DNA of 64,000 nucleotides from Lacinutrix sp. 5H-3-7-4 (GTDB lineage: Bacteria > Bacteroidota > Bacteroidia > Flavobacteriales > Flavobacteriaceae). Location of the stretch: assembly GCF_000211855.2 (NCBI RefSeq), contig NC_015638.1, positions 2,143,001 through 2,207,000 on the forward strand, written 5' to 3'. A program made the position numbers and the translations under genes. Below the pieces are notes generated by a model. That model was not told where the DNA came from, made no database searches, and saw only the letters and a program-made list of their open reading frames with translations. Below, in pieces: positions 33,974 through 41,271 of this stretch (its first letter is position 1; every line of letters begins with the position of its first letter).

Positions 33974-34576
33974 TTAACAGTTTTTATACTTATCATGTAA
34001 ACCAATACCATTTAAAATCATAGGTTTAATTTTGTCTAACCTTTTGATTTTTGTGGGTTCTCTTTTTGCATCTATAATATAGTTACAGTATTCACGCTGT
34101 TTAGAAAGCGTTAAATCTTTAAAAGCATTACTAAAATCTATATTTGTATTTATTTCATTTTTTAATAAATCTGGAATAGTAATATCTTTTTTAGTAGTAC
34201 GAACAGGCTTGATTTCTTTGCCTAGTTTTTGGTTTTCTATAGCTTCTTTAATGTAGGCTAATACTATTGGCTTATCTATATCATCTAAAGTGTCAAAACG
34301 CATTTGCCTTAAGGCCTTTGTTTTTCCTTCTTGAGCATTAACCAATAGGTTGTTTTTATCTTTTAAAAAGACACCATTAAAAAACCAAAGGCAAAAATGT
34401 TTTTTAAATGCAGCTAAACCAATAACATTTTTACCGTTATACGAATATACCGGTGCGCTCCATTTAATGGCTTCATCTAAATTAGTAGATAATATAAGTT
34501 CTCTTAGCGTATTTAATACATCACTAAAATGGGCATTATTTTCTATATACTCTTCAACCGATGTCGCTTTTTTCAT
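33974..34576 (-). CDS. YdeI/DUF1801 family protein
   Basis: A 200-residue protein with an N-terminal DUF1801 domain (SVEEYIENNAHFSDVLNTL, IKWSAPVYSYNGKNVIGLAA and HFCLWFFNG) and a C-terminal OmdA/YdeI helical region (SNAFKDLTLSKQREYCNYI followed by KREPTKIKRLDK). Known only as iron-stress or cell-envelope associated in Bacillus; function unknown. No signal peptide. It lies 14 bases from the DUF2200 gene upstream, so both are likely one transcript. Confidence 0.88.
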   Translation of the reverse strand: MKKATSVEEYIENNAHFSDVLNTLRELILSTNLDEAIKWSAPVYSYNGKNVIGLAAFKKHFCLWFFNGVFLKDKNNLLVNAQEGKTKALRQMRFDTLDDIDKPIVLAYIKEAIENQKLGKEIKPVRTTKKDITIPDLLKNEINTNIDFSNAFKDLTLSKQREYCNYIIDAKREPTKIKRLDKIKPMILNGIGLHDKYKNC

Positions 34577-34590
34577 AATAAAAATATTTC

Positions 34591-34956
34591 TTAGCTTCTT
34601 AGTATTTTCTCCATTTTTCTGCCTCTAGCAAGTTCATCTATTAACTTATCTAGATAACGCGCTTGTTTTGTTAGAGGAGTAGTAATGTCTTCAATCCTAT
34701 AGCCACAAATAACACCTTTTATTAAATGTGCGTTGGCGTTTAGTTTGGCGCGTTCAAAAAAAGTTTTAAAGGTTACTTTTTCTTCAATTAAAGTATTTAA
34801 TGTGGTTTCATTAAAACCAGTGAGCCATTCTATAACAGTATGAAGCTCTTCTACGGTTCTTCCTTTTTTTTCAACTTTAGTTACATAATGTGGATATACA
34901 GATGAAAATGTTAAGTCAGCCACGCGTTTATCATGTTCTGGAGTAGTAGTAGCCAT
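34591..34956 (-). CDS. DUF2200 family protein
   Basis: A 121-residue protein that matches the DUF2200 pattern: RVADLTFSSVYPHYVTKVEK, TVIEWLTGFNETTL and ICGYRIEDITTPLTKQARYL. Small cytoplasmic protein of unknown function. Its stop lies 14 bases from the YdeI-type start, and the M3 peptidase gene upstream ends 15 bases before its own start, so all three may be a single reverse-strand operon. Confidence 0.9.
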   Translation of the reverse strand: MATTTPEHDKRVADLTFSSVYPHYVTKVEKKGRTVEELHTVIEWLTGFNETTLNTLIEEKVTFKTFFERAKLNANAHLIKGVICGYRIEDITTPLTKQARYLDKLIDELARGRKMEKILRS

Positions 34957-34971
34957 ATATATTATTTTAAA

Positions 34972-37116
34972 TTATTTGGTAATAGGAAAACCACGATCTT
35001 TCATTAATGCTTCAATTTTAGCATCACGTCCTCTAAATAATCTATAAGCTTCAGCAGGATCCATGCTATTTCTTGGAGCAAAAAGGTATTTTACTAATTT
35101 TTCTGCAACTTCTGCATCATAAAATCCTCCTGGAGCTTCTTTAAAAGCTTCAGATGCATCACTAGTTAAAACATCTGCCCACATGTAACCATAATATGCT
35201 GTAGCATAACCTTCACCAGAAAAAACGTGACCAAAATGTGGTGTTCTGTGACGCATTGGTAATTCTTTTGGCATATTTAATTCGGCTAAAGTTTCGCGTT
35301 CAAATTTATCTATATCTATATTTTCAGGATCTGCTAAGTGTAGTTTCATATCCATTAAAGCAGATGCTAAATACTCTGTTGTACCAAAGCCTTGATTAAA
35401 TGTAGAAGCTTTTTTTATTTTAGATACCAGTTCTTCTGGCATTGGTTCACCTGTTTTGTTATGCACTAAAAATTGGTTTATAACTTGATCTGTAGATAAC
35501 CAGCGTTCTAATAATTGAGATTGAAACTCTGTATAGTCTCTCACGCCACCATTTAGTGTTGGGTATTTTACATTAGAAGAGAAAAAGTGTAATGCGTGGC
35601 CAAACTCATGGAAAAATGTTTCGGCATCATCCCAAGATACTAAAACAGCTTCACCAGGTGCAGCTTTTACAAAGTTTGAGTTATTAGATGCTAATACATT
35701 GGTTTTTCCATCAAAGGTTGTAAAACTTCTGTAAGTTGTTGCCCAAGCTCCAGAGCGTTTACCTTGTCTTGCAAATGGGTCTAAATACCATAAACCAATA
35801 TGCTCTCCAGAGTCTTTATCTGTAACTTCCCAAACTTTTACATCTTCATGAAATACAGGTACGCTACCATCTGTAATAGGCTTGAAGTTATAATTAAATA
35901 ATCGTCCAGCAGTATAAAATAAAGCTTGTGTAAGTTTATCTAATTGTAAGTATTGTTTTACTTCGTCGCTATCTAAATCGTATTTTGCTTTACGTACTTT
36001 TTCTGCATAAAAACGGTAATCCCAAGGTTCTATAGTTATGTTATCTCCATTTTTATTTGCAACAGCTTGCATATCTGCAACTTCTTCTTTTACTCGTGCA
36101 ATGGCAGCTGGCCAAACAGCCATCATTAAGTTCATGGCATTTTCTGGTGTTTTAGCCATACGGTCTTGTAAGCGCCAATCGGCATAATTATCGTATCCTA
36201 ATAATTCTACACGTTCACGACGTAATTTTAAAATTTTTGCGATTATAGCATTATTATCATATTCATCACCATTATCGCCACGAGAGTAATAATTTGTCCA
36301 AACTTGTTTACGTAATTCTCGGTTTGTAGCATAGGTTAAAAAGGGATCCATTGAGGATCTTGTATTTGTTATGGCATATTTTCCGTCTTCGCCATTTGCG
36401 GTTGCAATTGCTGCTGCCGATTTTATAAAACCATCACTCAACCCATCTAATTGGTCTTTTGTTAAGTAGGTAATATAATTTTCTTCATCATGTAATACGT
36501 TATTTGAAAAATCGCTGTATAAAGAAGACAATTCTTTATTTATTTCAGCATAACGTTTTTTCTTTTCGGTATCGAGTTCTGCGCCATTCATTTCAAAACC
36601 TTTGTAAACCAGCTCCACAACACGTTGTTGATCTGCGTCTAAAGGTGTTTTTTGAGACGCATCATATACTGTTTTTATTCGTTTAAATAATTTTTCGTTT
36701 TGGTTTATTTTAGAACGATATTCTGAAAGTTTAGGAGCTAAAGCAGAAGAGACTTCTCTAAACTCTGGTGAACTCATATTACTACTAAAAATACCATAGT
36801 ATGTAAATGCGCGGTTTAAAGGTTTACCAGCACGCTCCATGGCTTCAATAGTATTTTTAAAAGTTGGTTCGTCTGGATTATTTGCTATTGCCTCAATATC
36901 TTCAAGACCTAATGCCATACCTTTTTCAATAGCGTCTTTTACATCTTCAACCTTCATTTTATCGAATGCAGGAACACCTTGGTAAGGTCCAGTCCATTCT
37001 TCAAGTAATAAATTGTCTGCCATTACAGTTTCTTTTTTTTGTTCTTCTTTTTTACAAGCAGTAATTGTAATAAGTACTGTAAGTAGAATAAGTTTTATAC
37101 TTTTTTTAGTTTGCAT
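34972..37116 (-). CDS. dcp: M3 family metallopeptidase, dipeptidyl carboxypeptidase (Dcp-like) lipoprotein
   Basis: A 714-residue zinc peptidase. N-terminal signal with lipobox ITITAC marks a lipoprotein. The zinc site HEFGHALH (HExxH) lies near residue 495, with the downstream glutamate in a helix beginning about 25 residues later (FQSQLLERWLS). GQ-type M3 features HFGHVFSGEGYATAYYGYMW near 640 are present. Such enzymes remove dipeptides from peptide C termini in the periplasm. Length is typical (about 690-710). Confidence 0.93.
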   Translation of the reverse strand: MQTKKSIKLILLTVLITITACKKEEQKKETVMADNLLLEEWTGPYQGVPAFDKMKVEDVKDAIEKGMALGLEDIEAIANNPDEPTFKNTIEAMERAGKPLNRAFTYYGIFSSNMSSPEFREVSSALAPKLSEYRSKINQNEKLFKRIKTVYDASQKTPLDADQQRVVELVYKGFEMNGAELDTEKKKRYAEINKELSSLYSDFSNNVLHDEENYITYLTKDQLDGLSDGFIKSAAAIATANGEDGKYAITNTRSSMDPFLTYATNRELRKQVWTNYYSRGDNGDEYDNNAIIAKILKLRRERVELLGYDNYADWRLQDRMAKTPENAMNLMMAVWPAAIARVKEEVADMQAVANKNGDNITIEPWDYRFYAEKVRKAKYDLDSDEVKQYLQLDKLTQALFYTAGRLFNYNFKPITDGSVPVFHEDVKVWEVTDKDSGEHIGLWYLDPFARQGKRSGAWATTYRSFTTFDGKTNVLASNNSNFVKAAPGEAVLVSWDDAETFFHEFGHALHFFSSNVKYPTLNGGVRDYTEFQSQLLERWLSTDQVINQFLVHNKTGEPMPEELVSKIKKASTFNQGFGTTEYLASALMDMKLHLADPENIDIDKFERETLAELNMPKELPMRHRTPHFGHVFSGEGYATAYYGYMWADVLTSDASEAFKEAPGGFYDAEVAEKLVKYLFAPRNSMDPAEAYRLFRGRDAKIEALMKDRGFPITK

Positions 37117-37184
37117 GGTATTGGTTTTGTTTGAAGGATTTAAGATATAAAATTTTTAGCATTTTAAATATTAATTTAAGCGCT

Positions 37185-37898
37185 TTAATTTAAAATTTCT
37201 ACTGTTTGTATGTAGACGTTATGCACTGGCCAATCGCCACCATCGACCTCTACATTAGCAATTTTGTCTACCACATCCATACCGTTAATTACACGCCCAA
37301 AAGCAGTGTATTTACCATCTAGATGGTATTGGTTTGTTTGGGTGATAAAAAACTCGAAAGGTGATGCTAATTTATAAGCATTTTCAATATCACTACTTGG
37401 TACAGAAATAATACCGCGATGGTGTTTAAAACCACGTTTAGTATCTGGCGGAAGTAAATATCGTCCTATTTTTCGTCTCTTTTTAAGTACTTTTCGGTTG
37501 TCTGAATTTCCTCCTTGTATCACAAAATTTTTAACAACACGATGAAACTGTGTACCATCAAACACTTTATTTTTTACTAAAAAAATAAAATTTGCACGGT
37601 GGAATTTTACAGTGTCAAATAATAAAATATCAATATTACCTTTGTCTGTTACTAATCTCACTTTGTTTTCTTGGTTTTCCTTTTCATATTCCAAAAAGAA
37701 ATCCATAGCATTATCGTCGTTTAAAGGTAAAAAGCGTTCTTCAAGAGATAATTTACTACTATCTATAGCTATTTCTTTAGCTTCAGGTTTTTCTTCTTTT
37801 TGTTTGGTTTGTTTTGGTAGTGTTGTTTTTTGTTTAGTTTGTTTATCTTCACAATTGAAAAATATTAGAGAAATAAACAATACAATAAGTAAGCGCAT
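37185..37898 (-). CDS. Cyclophilin-type peptidylprolyl isomerase lipoprotein
   Basis: A 237-residue lipoprotein (LLIVLFISLIFFNC, Cys16) with a charged linker (about 20-80) and a cyclophilin domain: GNIDILLFDTVKFHRANFIF, FHRVVKNFVIQGGNSDN, KYTAFGRVINGMDVVDKI. It catalyses prolyl cis-trans isomerisation in the periplasm. The RxxxxFFxQ-type core is altered, as in other Bacteroidetes members. Its ATG is only 2 bases from the ATG of the divergent Nudix gene. Confidence 0.93.
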   Translation of the reverse strand: MRLLIVLFISLIFFNCEDKQTKQKTTLPKQTKQKEEKPEAKEIAIDSSKLSLEERFLPLNDDNAMDFFLEYEKENQENKVRLVTDKGNIDILLFDTVKFHRANFIFLVKNKVFDGTQFHRVVKNFVIQGGNSDNRKVLKKRRKIGRYLLPPDTKRGFKHHRGIISVPSSDIENAYKLASPFEFFITQTNQYHLDGKYTAFGRVINGMDVVDKIANVEVDGGDWPVHNVYIQTVEILN

Positions 37899-37900
37899 AA

Positions 37901-38542
37901 ATGAATTTTAATAAGTTTAAAGAATCCATTGTAAAAATAGAAAATTTACCGCTTCCAGGTCAAGATTCTCAATTTAAAATGTCTCCTCCATTTCGTGAAG
38001 CATTAATAAAACTACAAGCCGAAAAAATAAAACGCGCGCGAAAAAGTGCAGTTATGGCTTTATTTTATCCAAATCTTGATAACGAAACAGAGTTAATGCT
38101 AATACTTAGAAAAACGTATAAAGGTGTACATTCTGCACAGGTAGGTTTTCCAGGTGGTAAATTAGAAGCAAATGAAACTACAAAAGAAGCTGCTTTAAGA
38201 GAAACCGAAGAAGAAATAGGAGTAGATGCTAGTAGTATTACTGTTTTAAAAAAACTAACAGAGGTGTATATACCACCAAGTAATTTTCATGTGCAACCTT
38301 ATATAGGTATAGTTAAAAACACACCTATTTTTACAAAACAGGATACAGAGGTAGAAGATTTATTAGAGGTAAAACTCACTCATTTTTTAGACGAAAATAA
38401 TATTACCGAAAAAGAAGTAACTACTTATAATGGTCTAAAAGTCAATGTTCCAGCTTATAATTTAAATTCGCATCTTGTTTGGGGAGCAACAGCAATGATG
38501 CTTAGTGAAGTGAAAGACTTGTTAAAGTGCACTATAAAATAG
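37901..38542 (+). CDS. CoA pyrophosphatase, Nudix family
   Basis: A 213-residue Nudix hydrolase. The Nudix box GGKLEANETTKEAALRETEEE-IG is complete (about 86-109), preceded by QVGFPGG, the CoA-diphosphatase (NudL/YeaB) signature that distinguishes the CoA branch. It cleaves CoA or oxidised CoA to phosphopantetheine and 3',5'-ADP. The start MNFNKF matches the N terminus of relatives, which leaves 2 bp to the divergent cyclophilin gene. Confidence 0.92.
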   Translation: MNFNKFKESIVKIENLPLPGQDSQFKMSPPFREALIKLQAEKIKRARKSAVMALFYPNLDNETELMLILRKTYKGVHSAQVGFPGGKLEANETTKEAALRETEEEIGVDASSITVLKKLTEVYIPPSNFHVQPYIGIVKNTPIFTKQDTEVEDLLEVKLTHFLDENNITEKEVTTYNGLKVNVPAYNLNSHLVWGATAMMLSEVKDLLKCTIK

Positions 38543-38553
38543 TTATGATTCTG

Positions 38554-38561
38554 TACCTTTG
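38554..38561 (+). promoter_or_regulatory. Predicted -7 promoter element (TACCTTTG) of the acyltransferase gene
   Basis: Exact TAnnTTTG match 25 bases before the ATG. No good upstream TTTG at 17-23 bp. Confidence 0.5.
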
Positions 38562-38586
38562 CTAATCGTAAAACAGTGAAATTATT

Positions 38587-39393
38587 ATGGGATTATTCAA
38601 AAAAAATCCTTTCGGACATATATTGTGGGTTAAGAAATGGCTAATTAGAATTCTTGGTGTGTTATCACACAGACGTTTTAGAGGCTTTAACGAACTACAA
38701 ATTGAAGGCTCTGAAATTATAAAAGACTTACCAGATACAAACGTATTATTTATATCCAATCACCAAACTTATTTTGCCGATGTAATATCTATGTTTCATG
38801 TATTTAATGCTAGTTTAAGTAACAGAGAAGACTCCATAAAAAACGTAGGTTATTTATGGAACCCTAAATTAAACATGTATTACGTTGCAGCAAAAGAAAC
38901 AATGAAATCTGGTTTACTGCCTAAAATATTTGCATATACAGGATCTATAAGTATAGAACGTACATGGAGAAGCGAAGGTAAAGATGTAAACAGGCAAGTT
39001 AAAATGAGTGATATATCGGCAATTAACACTGCCTTACAAGACGGTTGGGTAATTACCTTTCCTCAAGGAACAACAACACCGTTTAAGCCAATTAGAAAAG
39101 GAACAGCACACATTATAAAACGTTACAAACCAGTAGTTGTACCAATAGTAATAGATGGTTTTAGACGTAGTTTTGATAAAAAAGGATTACGTATTAAAAA
39201 GAAAAACGTATATCAAACTTTTGAAATTAAAGAACCATTAAAAATTGATTACGAAAATGAAAGTATTGCAGAAATAGTTGAAAAAATAGAATATGCAATA
39301 GAGCAACATCCTTCATTTTTAAAAGTAATTCCTCAAGAAGAATTAGAAGCTCGGGAAGAGTTAAATAAACAGCGTGAGTGGATAGATAGTTAA
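38587..39393 (+). CDS. 1-acyl-sn-glycerol-3-phosphate acyltransferase family protein
   Basis: A 268-residue lysophospholipid acyltransferase. The catalytic NHxxxxD is NHQTYFAD (58-65, His59 and Asp65), the substrate motif FPQGTTTP (about 160-167) stands for FPEGTRS, and PVVVPIVIDGFRRSF follows. Adds acyl chains to lysophosphatidate in membrane lipid synthesis. No signal; membrane-associated by an N-terminal amphipathic segment. Ends 3 bases from a convergent gene. Confidence 0.9.
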   Translation: MGLFKKNPFGHILWVKKWLIRILGVLSHRRFRGFNELQIEGSEIIKDLPDTNVLFISNHQTYFADVISMFHVFNASLSNREDSIKNVGYLWNPKLNMYYVAAKETMKSGLLPKIFAYTGSISIERTWRSEGKDVNRQVKMSDISAINTALQDGWVITFPQGTTTPFKPIRKGTAHIIKRYKPVVVPIVIDGFRRSFDKKGLRIKKKNVYQTFEIKEPLKIDYENESIAEIVEKIEYAIEQHPSFLKVIPQEELEAREELNKQREWIDS

Positions 39394-39396
39394 ACC

Positions 39397-39852
39397 TTAA
39401 AAAGAATAAGGTGATTTGTAATCTAAAACAAGGCCATCTTCTTTTGCTTTTTTATCCTTTTGAGAACCTATAAACAAACCAATACACATTCCTATAACTA
39501 AGCCAATAACTAGGCTTACTACACCAAAAACCAAATTAGCAAGCATGCCAAAGCACATGCCAATACCCATATAGCTAGTTTCGTAATGCTTTTCTGGTAT
39601 TAACCCAAAATTAGTTTCTAAAAACTTAAGCAGTTCCTGTAATTTTTTGTTTAAATCTTTTCTGGATGTAGTATCTGCAAGATCTAATAATTCTATTTTA
39701 TTTTCAATTAAAGCTAAATCTTCAGTACTTAAAATTCTAAGTTTTAAATCTGTAAAAAGGTTTATATAAGCATTATAAATATTAAGTTCTTTTTTATTAA
39801 TGCTTTCAGTTTTTAAATCCTTAAAATAAGCTATGTAATTTTCTAAAACCAT
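39397..39852 (-). CDS. Small membrane protein of the ECF sigma operon
   Basis: A 151-residue protein: helical N-terminal part (about 1-95, LENKIELLDLADTTSRKDL) and one or two closely spaced glycine-rich membrane helices (YMGIGMCFGMLANLVFGVVS, then LVIGLVIGMCIGLFIGSQ). The glycine pattern suggests helix packing or oligomerisation. No named family recognised. Its ATG overlaps the stop of the previous gene (TAATG), so it is co-translated with the putative anti-sigma protein. Confidence 0.65.
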   Translation of the reverse strand: MVLENYIAYFKDLKTESINKKELNIYNAYINLFTDLKLRILSTEDLALIENKIELLDLADTTSRKDLNKKLQELLKFLETNFGLIPEKHYETSYMGIGMCFGMLANLVFGVVSLVIGLVIGMCIGLFIGSQKDKKAKEDGLVLDYKSPYSF

Positions 39853-40487
39853 TATACTTCAAGTTTTTTTAACTCCTTGTAGTTTCTATTTAAACGTCTT
39901 AAAAGTATACCGTAAATTAATCTGTAAAACAACCAAATAACAAGTACAAATAATCCTGTAAAAAGTATTAATACTATTGCAGTTACTATAAAAGTACCGC
40001 TTTCGGCATCTTGAAAAACAGTTTTAATATTTGGGTCATTTTTAAAGGCATAATAAAAGCCAACTAACATAGATAAAAATGCCATAATTAAATTATAAAT
40101 TACATAGTACTTAATCACCTTTCGGGTTTTAAGTATATTCTCCATTAATTTTTTTGCACTATCTGTAACAGAGATACCTTTGTAAGATTTATAAAGTAAA
40201 TACACAAAAACTAAAATAACAGCATAACTTAAAAAAGCTAGAATAGGCATTGCAATGCCATCGCCATACATTTCATTTAATTTTTGGTTATAGCTATCAC
40301 TAAAAAATAGAGGTAAAGTGTTTACCAATATCCAGAATATTAATTCTGCAATACTAATATAAAATAGAGTCTTTACAATAGAAGACGATTTTTTTAGCAG
40401 CATAGGATAAATATCCTTTGTAGTTATGTGTTTGTCTTCAACACCATCACTTTGCCAATGTTTTTTTAATAAATCTAATTCATCCAT
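39852..40487 (-). CDS. Four-helix membrane protein, putative anti-sigma partner
   Basis: A 211-residue protein with a short cytoplasmic start MDELDLLKKHWQSDGVEDKH and four or five membrane helices (about 42-65, 78-100, 125-145, 168-190). It directly follows the ECF sigma gene (4 bases), the position of anti-sigma factors, but it has no RskA or ZAS zinc motif. The short N-terminal LLKKxWQ tag is common in proteins found beside Bacteroidetes ECF sigmas. Anti-sigma role is inferred. Confidence 0.6.
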   Translation of the reverse strand: MDELDLLKKHWQSDGVEDKHITTKDIYPMLLKKSSSIVKTLFYISIAELIFWILVNTLPLFFSDSYNQKLNEMYGDGIAMPILAFLSYAVILVFVYLLYKSYKGISVTDSAKKLMENILKTRKVIKYYVIYNLIMAFLSMLVGFYYAFKNDPNIKTVFQDAESGTFIVTAIVLILFTGLFVLVIWLFYRLIYGILLRRLNRNYKELKKLEV

Positions 40488-40491
40488 AGGT

Positions 40492-40986
40492 TTACGGATT
40501 TAATATGGTTCTTAATTTGGTTTTCACTCTATTCATTTTCACTCTAGCATTAACCTCAGTAATACCCATTGTTTCACTAATTTCTTTATAATTCTTATCT
40601 TCTAAATACAAGAAAACAAGCGCTTTTTCAATATCGTTTAATTGGTGTACGGCTTGATACAATAGTTTAAGTTGTTGCTCCTCAGTATCATCATAATCTT
40701 CAGCTTTAATTTTAAACTGTACAGTATCAAATTCTGTTGTTTTAATACTTCGTTTAGACTTTCTGTAAAGTGTAATCGCGGTATTTAACCCAACACGATA
40801 CATCCAAGTACTAAACTTCGAGTCACCACGAAATTTTGGATACGCTCGCCATAACTGTATGGTAATCTCTTGAAACAAATCATTATGTGCATCATAATTA
40901 TTAGTATACAAACGGCATACCTTGTGCACAATATTCTGGTGCTTCTCAAGCAATTCTACAAAACTATGTTCAAGTTCTTTATTCAA
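40492..40986 (-). CDS. ECF-type RNA polymerase sigma factor
   Basis: A 164-residue sigma-70 ECF factor: region 2 (about 14-75, YDAHNDLFQEITIQLWRAYP and FSTWMYRVGLNTAITLYRK) and region 4 (about 110-160, ALVFLYLEDKNYKEISETMG and MNRVKTKLR). It is first in a three-gene operon with two small membrane proteins. The inducing signal and target promoter are unknown. Its upstream region, shared with the divergent TonB receptor, contains a dispersed repeat-like element and LytTR-like sites. Confidence 0.92.
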   Translation of the reverse strand: MNKELEHSFVELLEKHQNIVHKVCRLYTNNYDAHNDLFQEITIQLWRAYPKFRGDSKFSTWMYRVGLNTAITLYRKSKRSIKTTEFDTVQFKIKAEDYDDTEEQQLKLLYQAVHQLNDIEKALVFLYLEDKNYKEISETMGITEVNARVKMNRVKTKLRTILNP

Positions 40987-41065
40987 TGTTGTTGGTTAGG
41001 TTAATATATAAGTAGTATTAAATTTAGATATGTTACAATAAACTTTAAATAATTTTATTTTTTAT

Positions 41066-41145
41066 TTGGGCGTTACCTAAAGGTCGGGCTTTTTGCAGTC
41101 GCTATCAGAGATGAGCTCCAACAATGCTTCAATCCCTAACGCAGT
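41066..41145. repeat. Dispersed structured intergenic element (repeat-like, unconfirmed)
   Basis: A stretch more GC-rich than its surroundings, bounded by inverted GCGTTA (41070-41075) and TAACGC (41137-41142), with an inner GGTCGGGCTTT and AATCCCTAAC. This combination resembles, from memory, a dispersed Flavobacteriaceae intergenic element seen near many genes. Only one copy is in the window, so repetition could not be shown here. Codes for nothing. Lies between the sigma gene and the TonB receptor. Confidence 0.5.
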
Positions 41146-41176
41146 ATTAAAAAGCATATTAAAAAAGTAAATACAT

Positions 41177-41247
41177 ACATTTCATCATTTAAATACTACA
41201 ACTCGGTAATAATCAATTTAAAAAACTAAAGTACGATTGCATATTTG
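41177..41247 (+). promoter_or_regulatory. LytTR-like operator and promoter of the TonB receptor
   Basis: ACATTTCAT at 41177 and ACAACTCGG at 41198 (21 bp apart), then ATATTTG at 41241, exactly 43 bp after the second repeat begins. The ATG is 64 bp after the second 11-bp repeat, the same as for the operon at 45322. Each repeat has one or two differences from the LytTR consensus. Sites of equal layout at 18958-19028 and 45227-45297. Confidence 0.6.
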
Positions 41248-41271
41248 CCTCATCAATTAAAGCGAACAATC

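Noticed and set aside
41245-41271. Upstream TTG start for the TonB receptor
   Set aside because: It would place a charged stretch before the signal peptide and overlaps the expected transcription start region after ATATTTG; ATG at 41272 is better.
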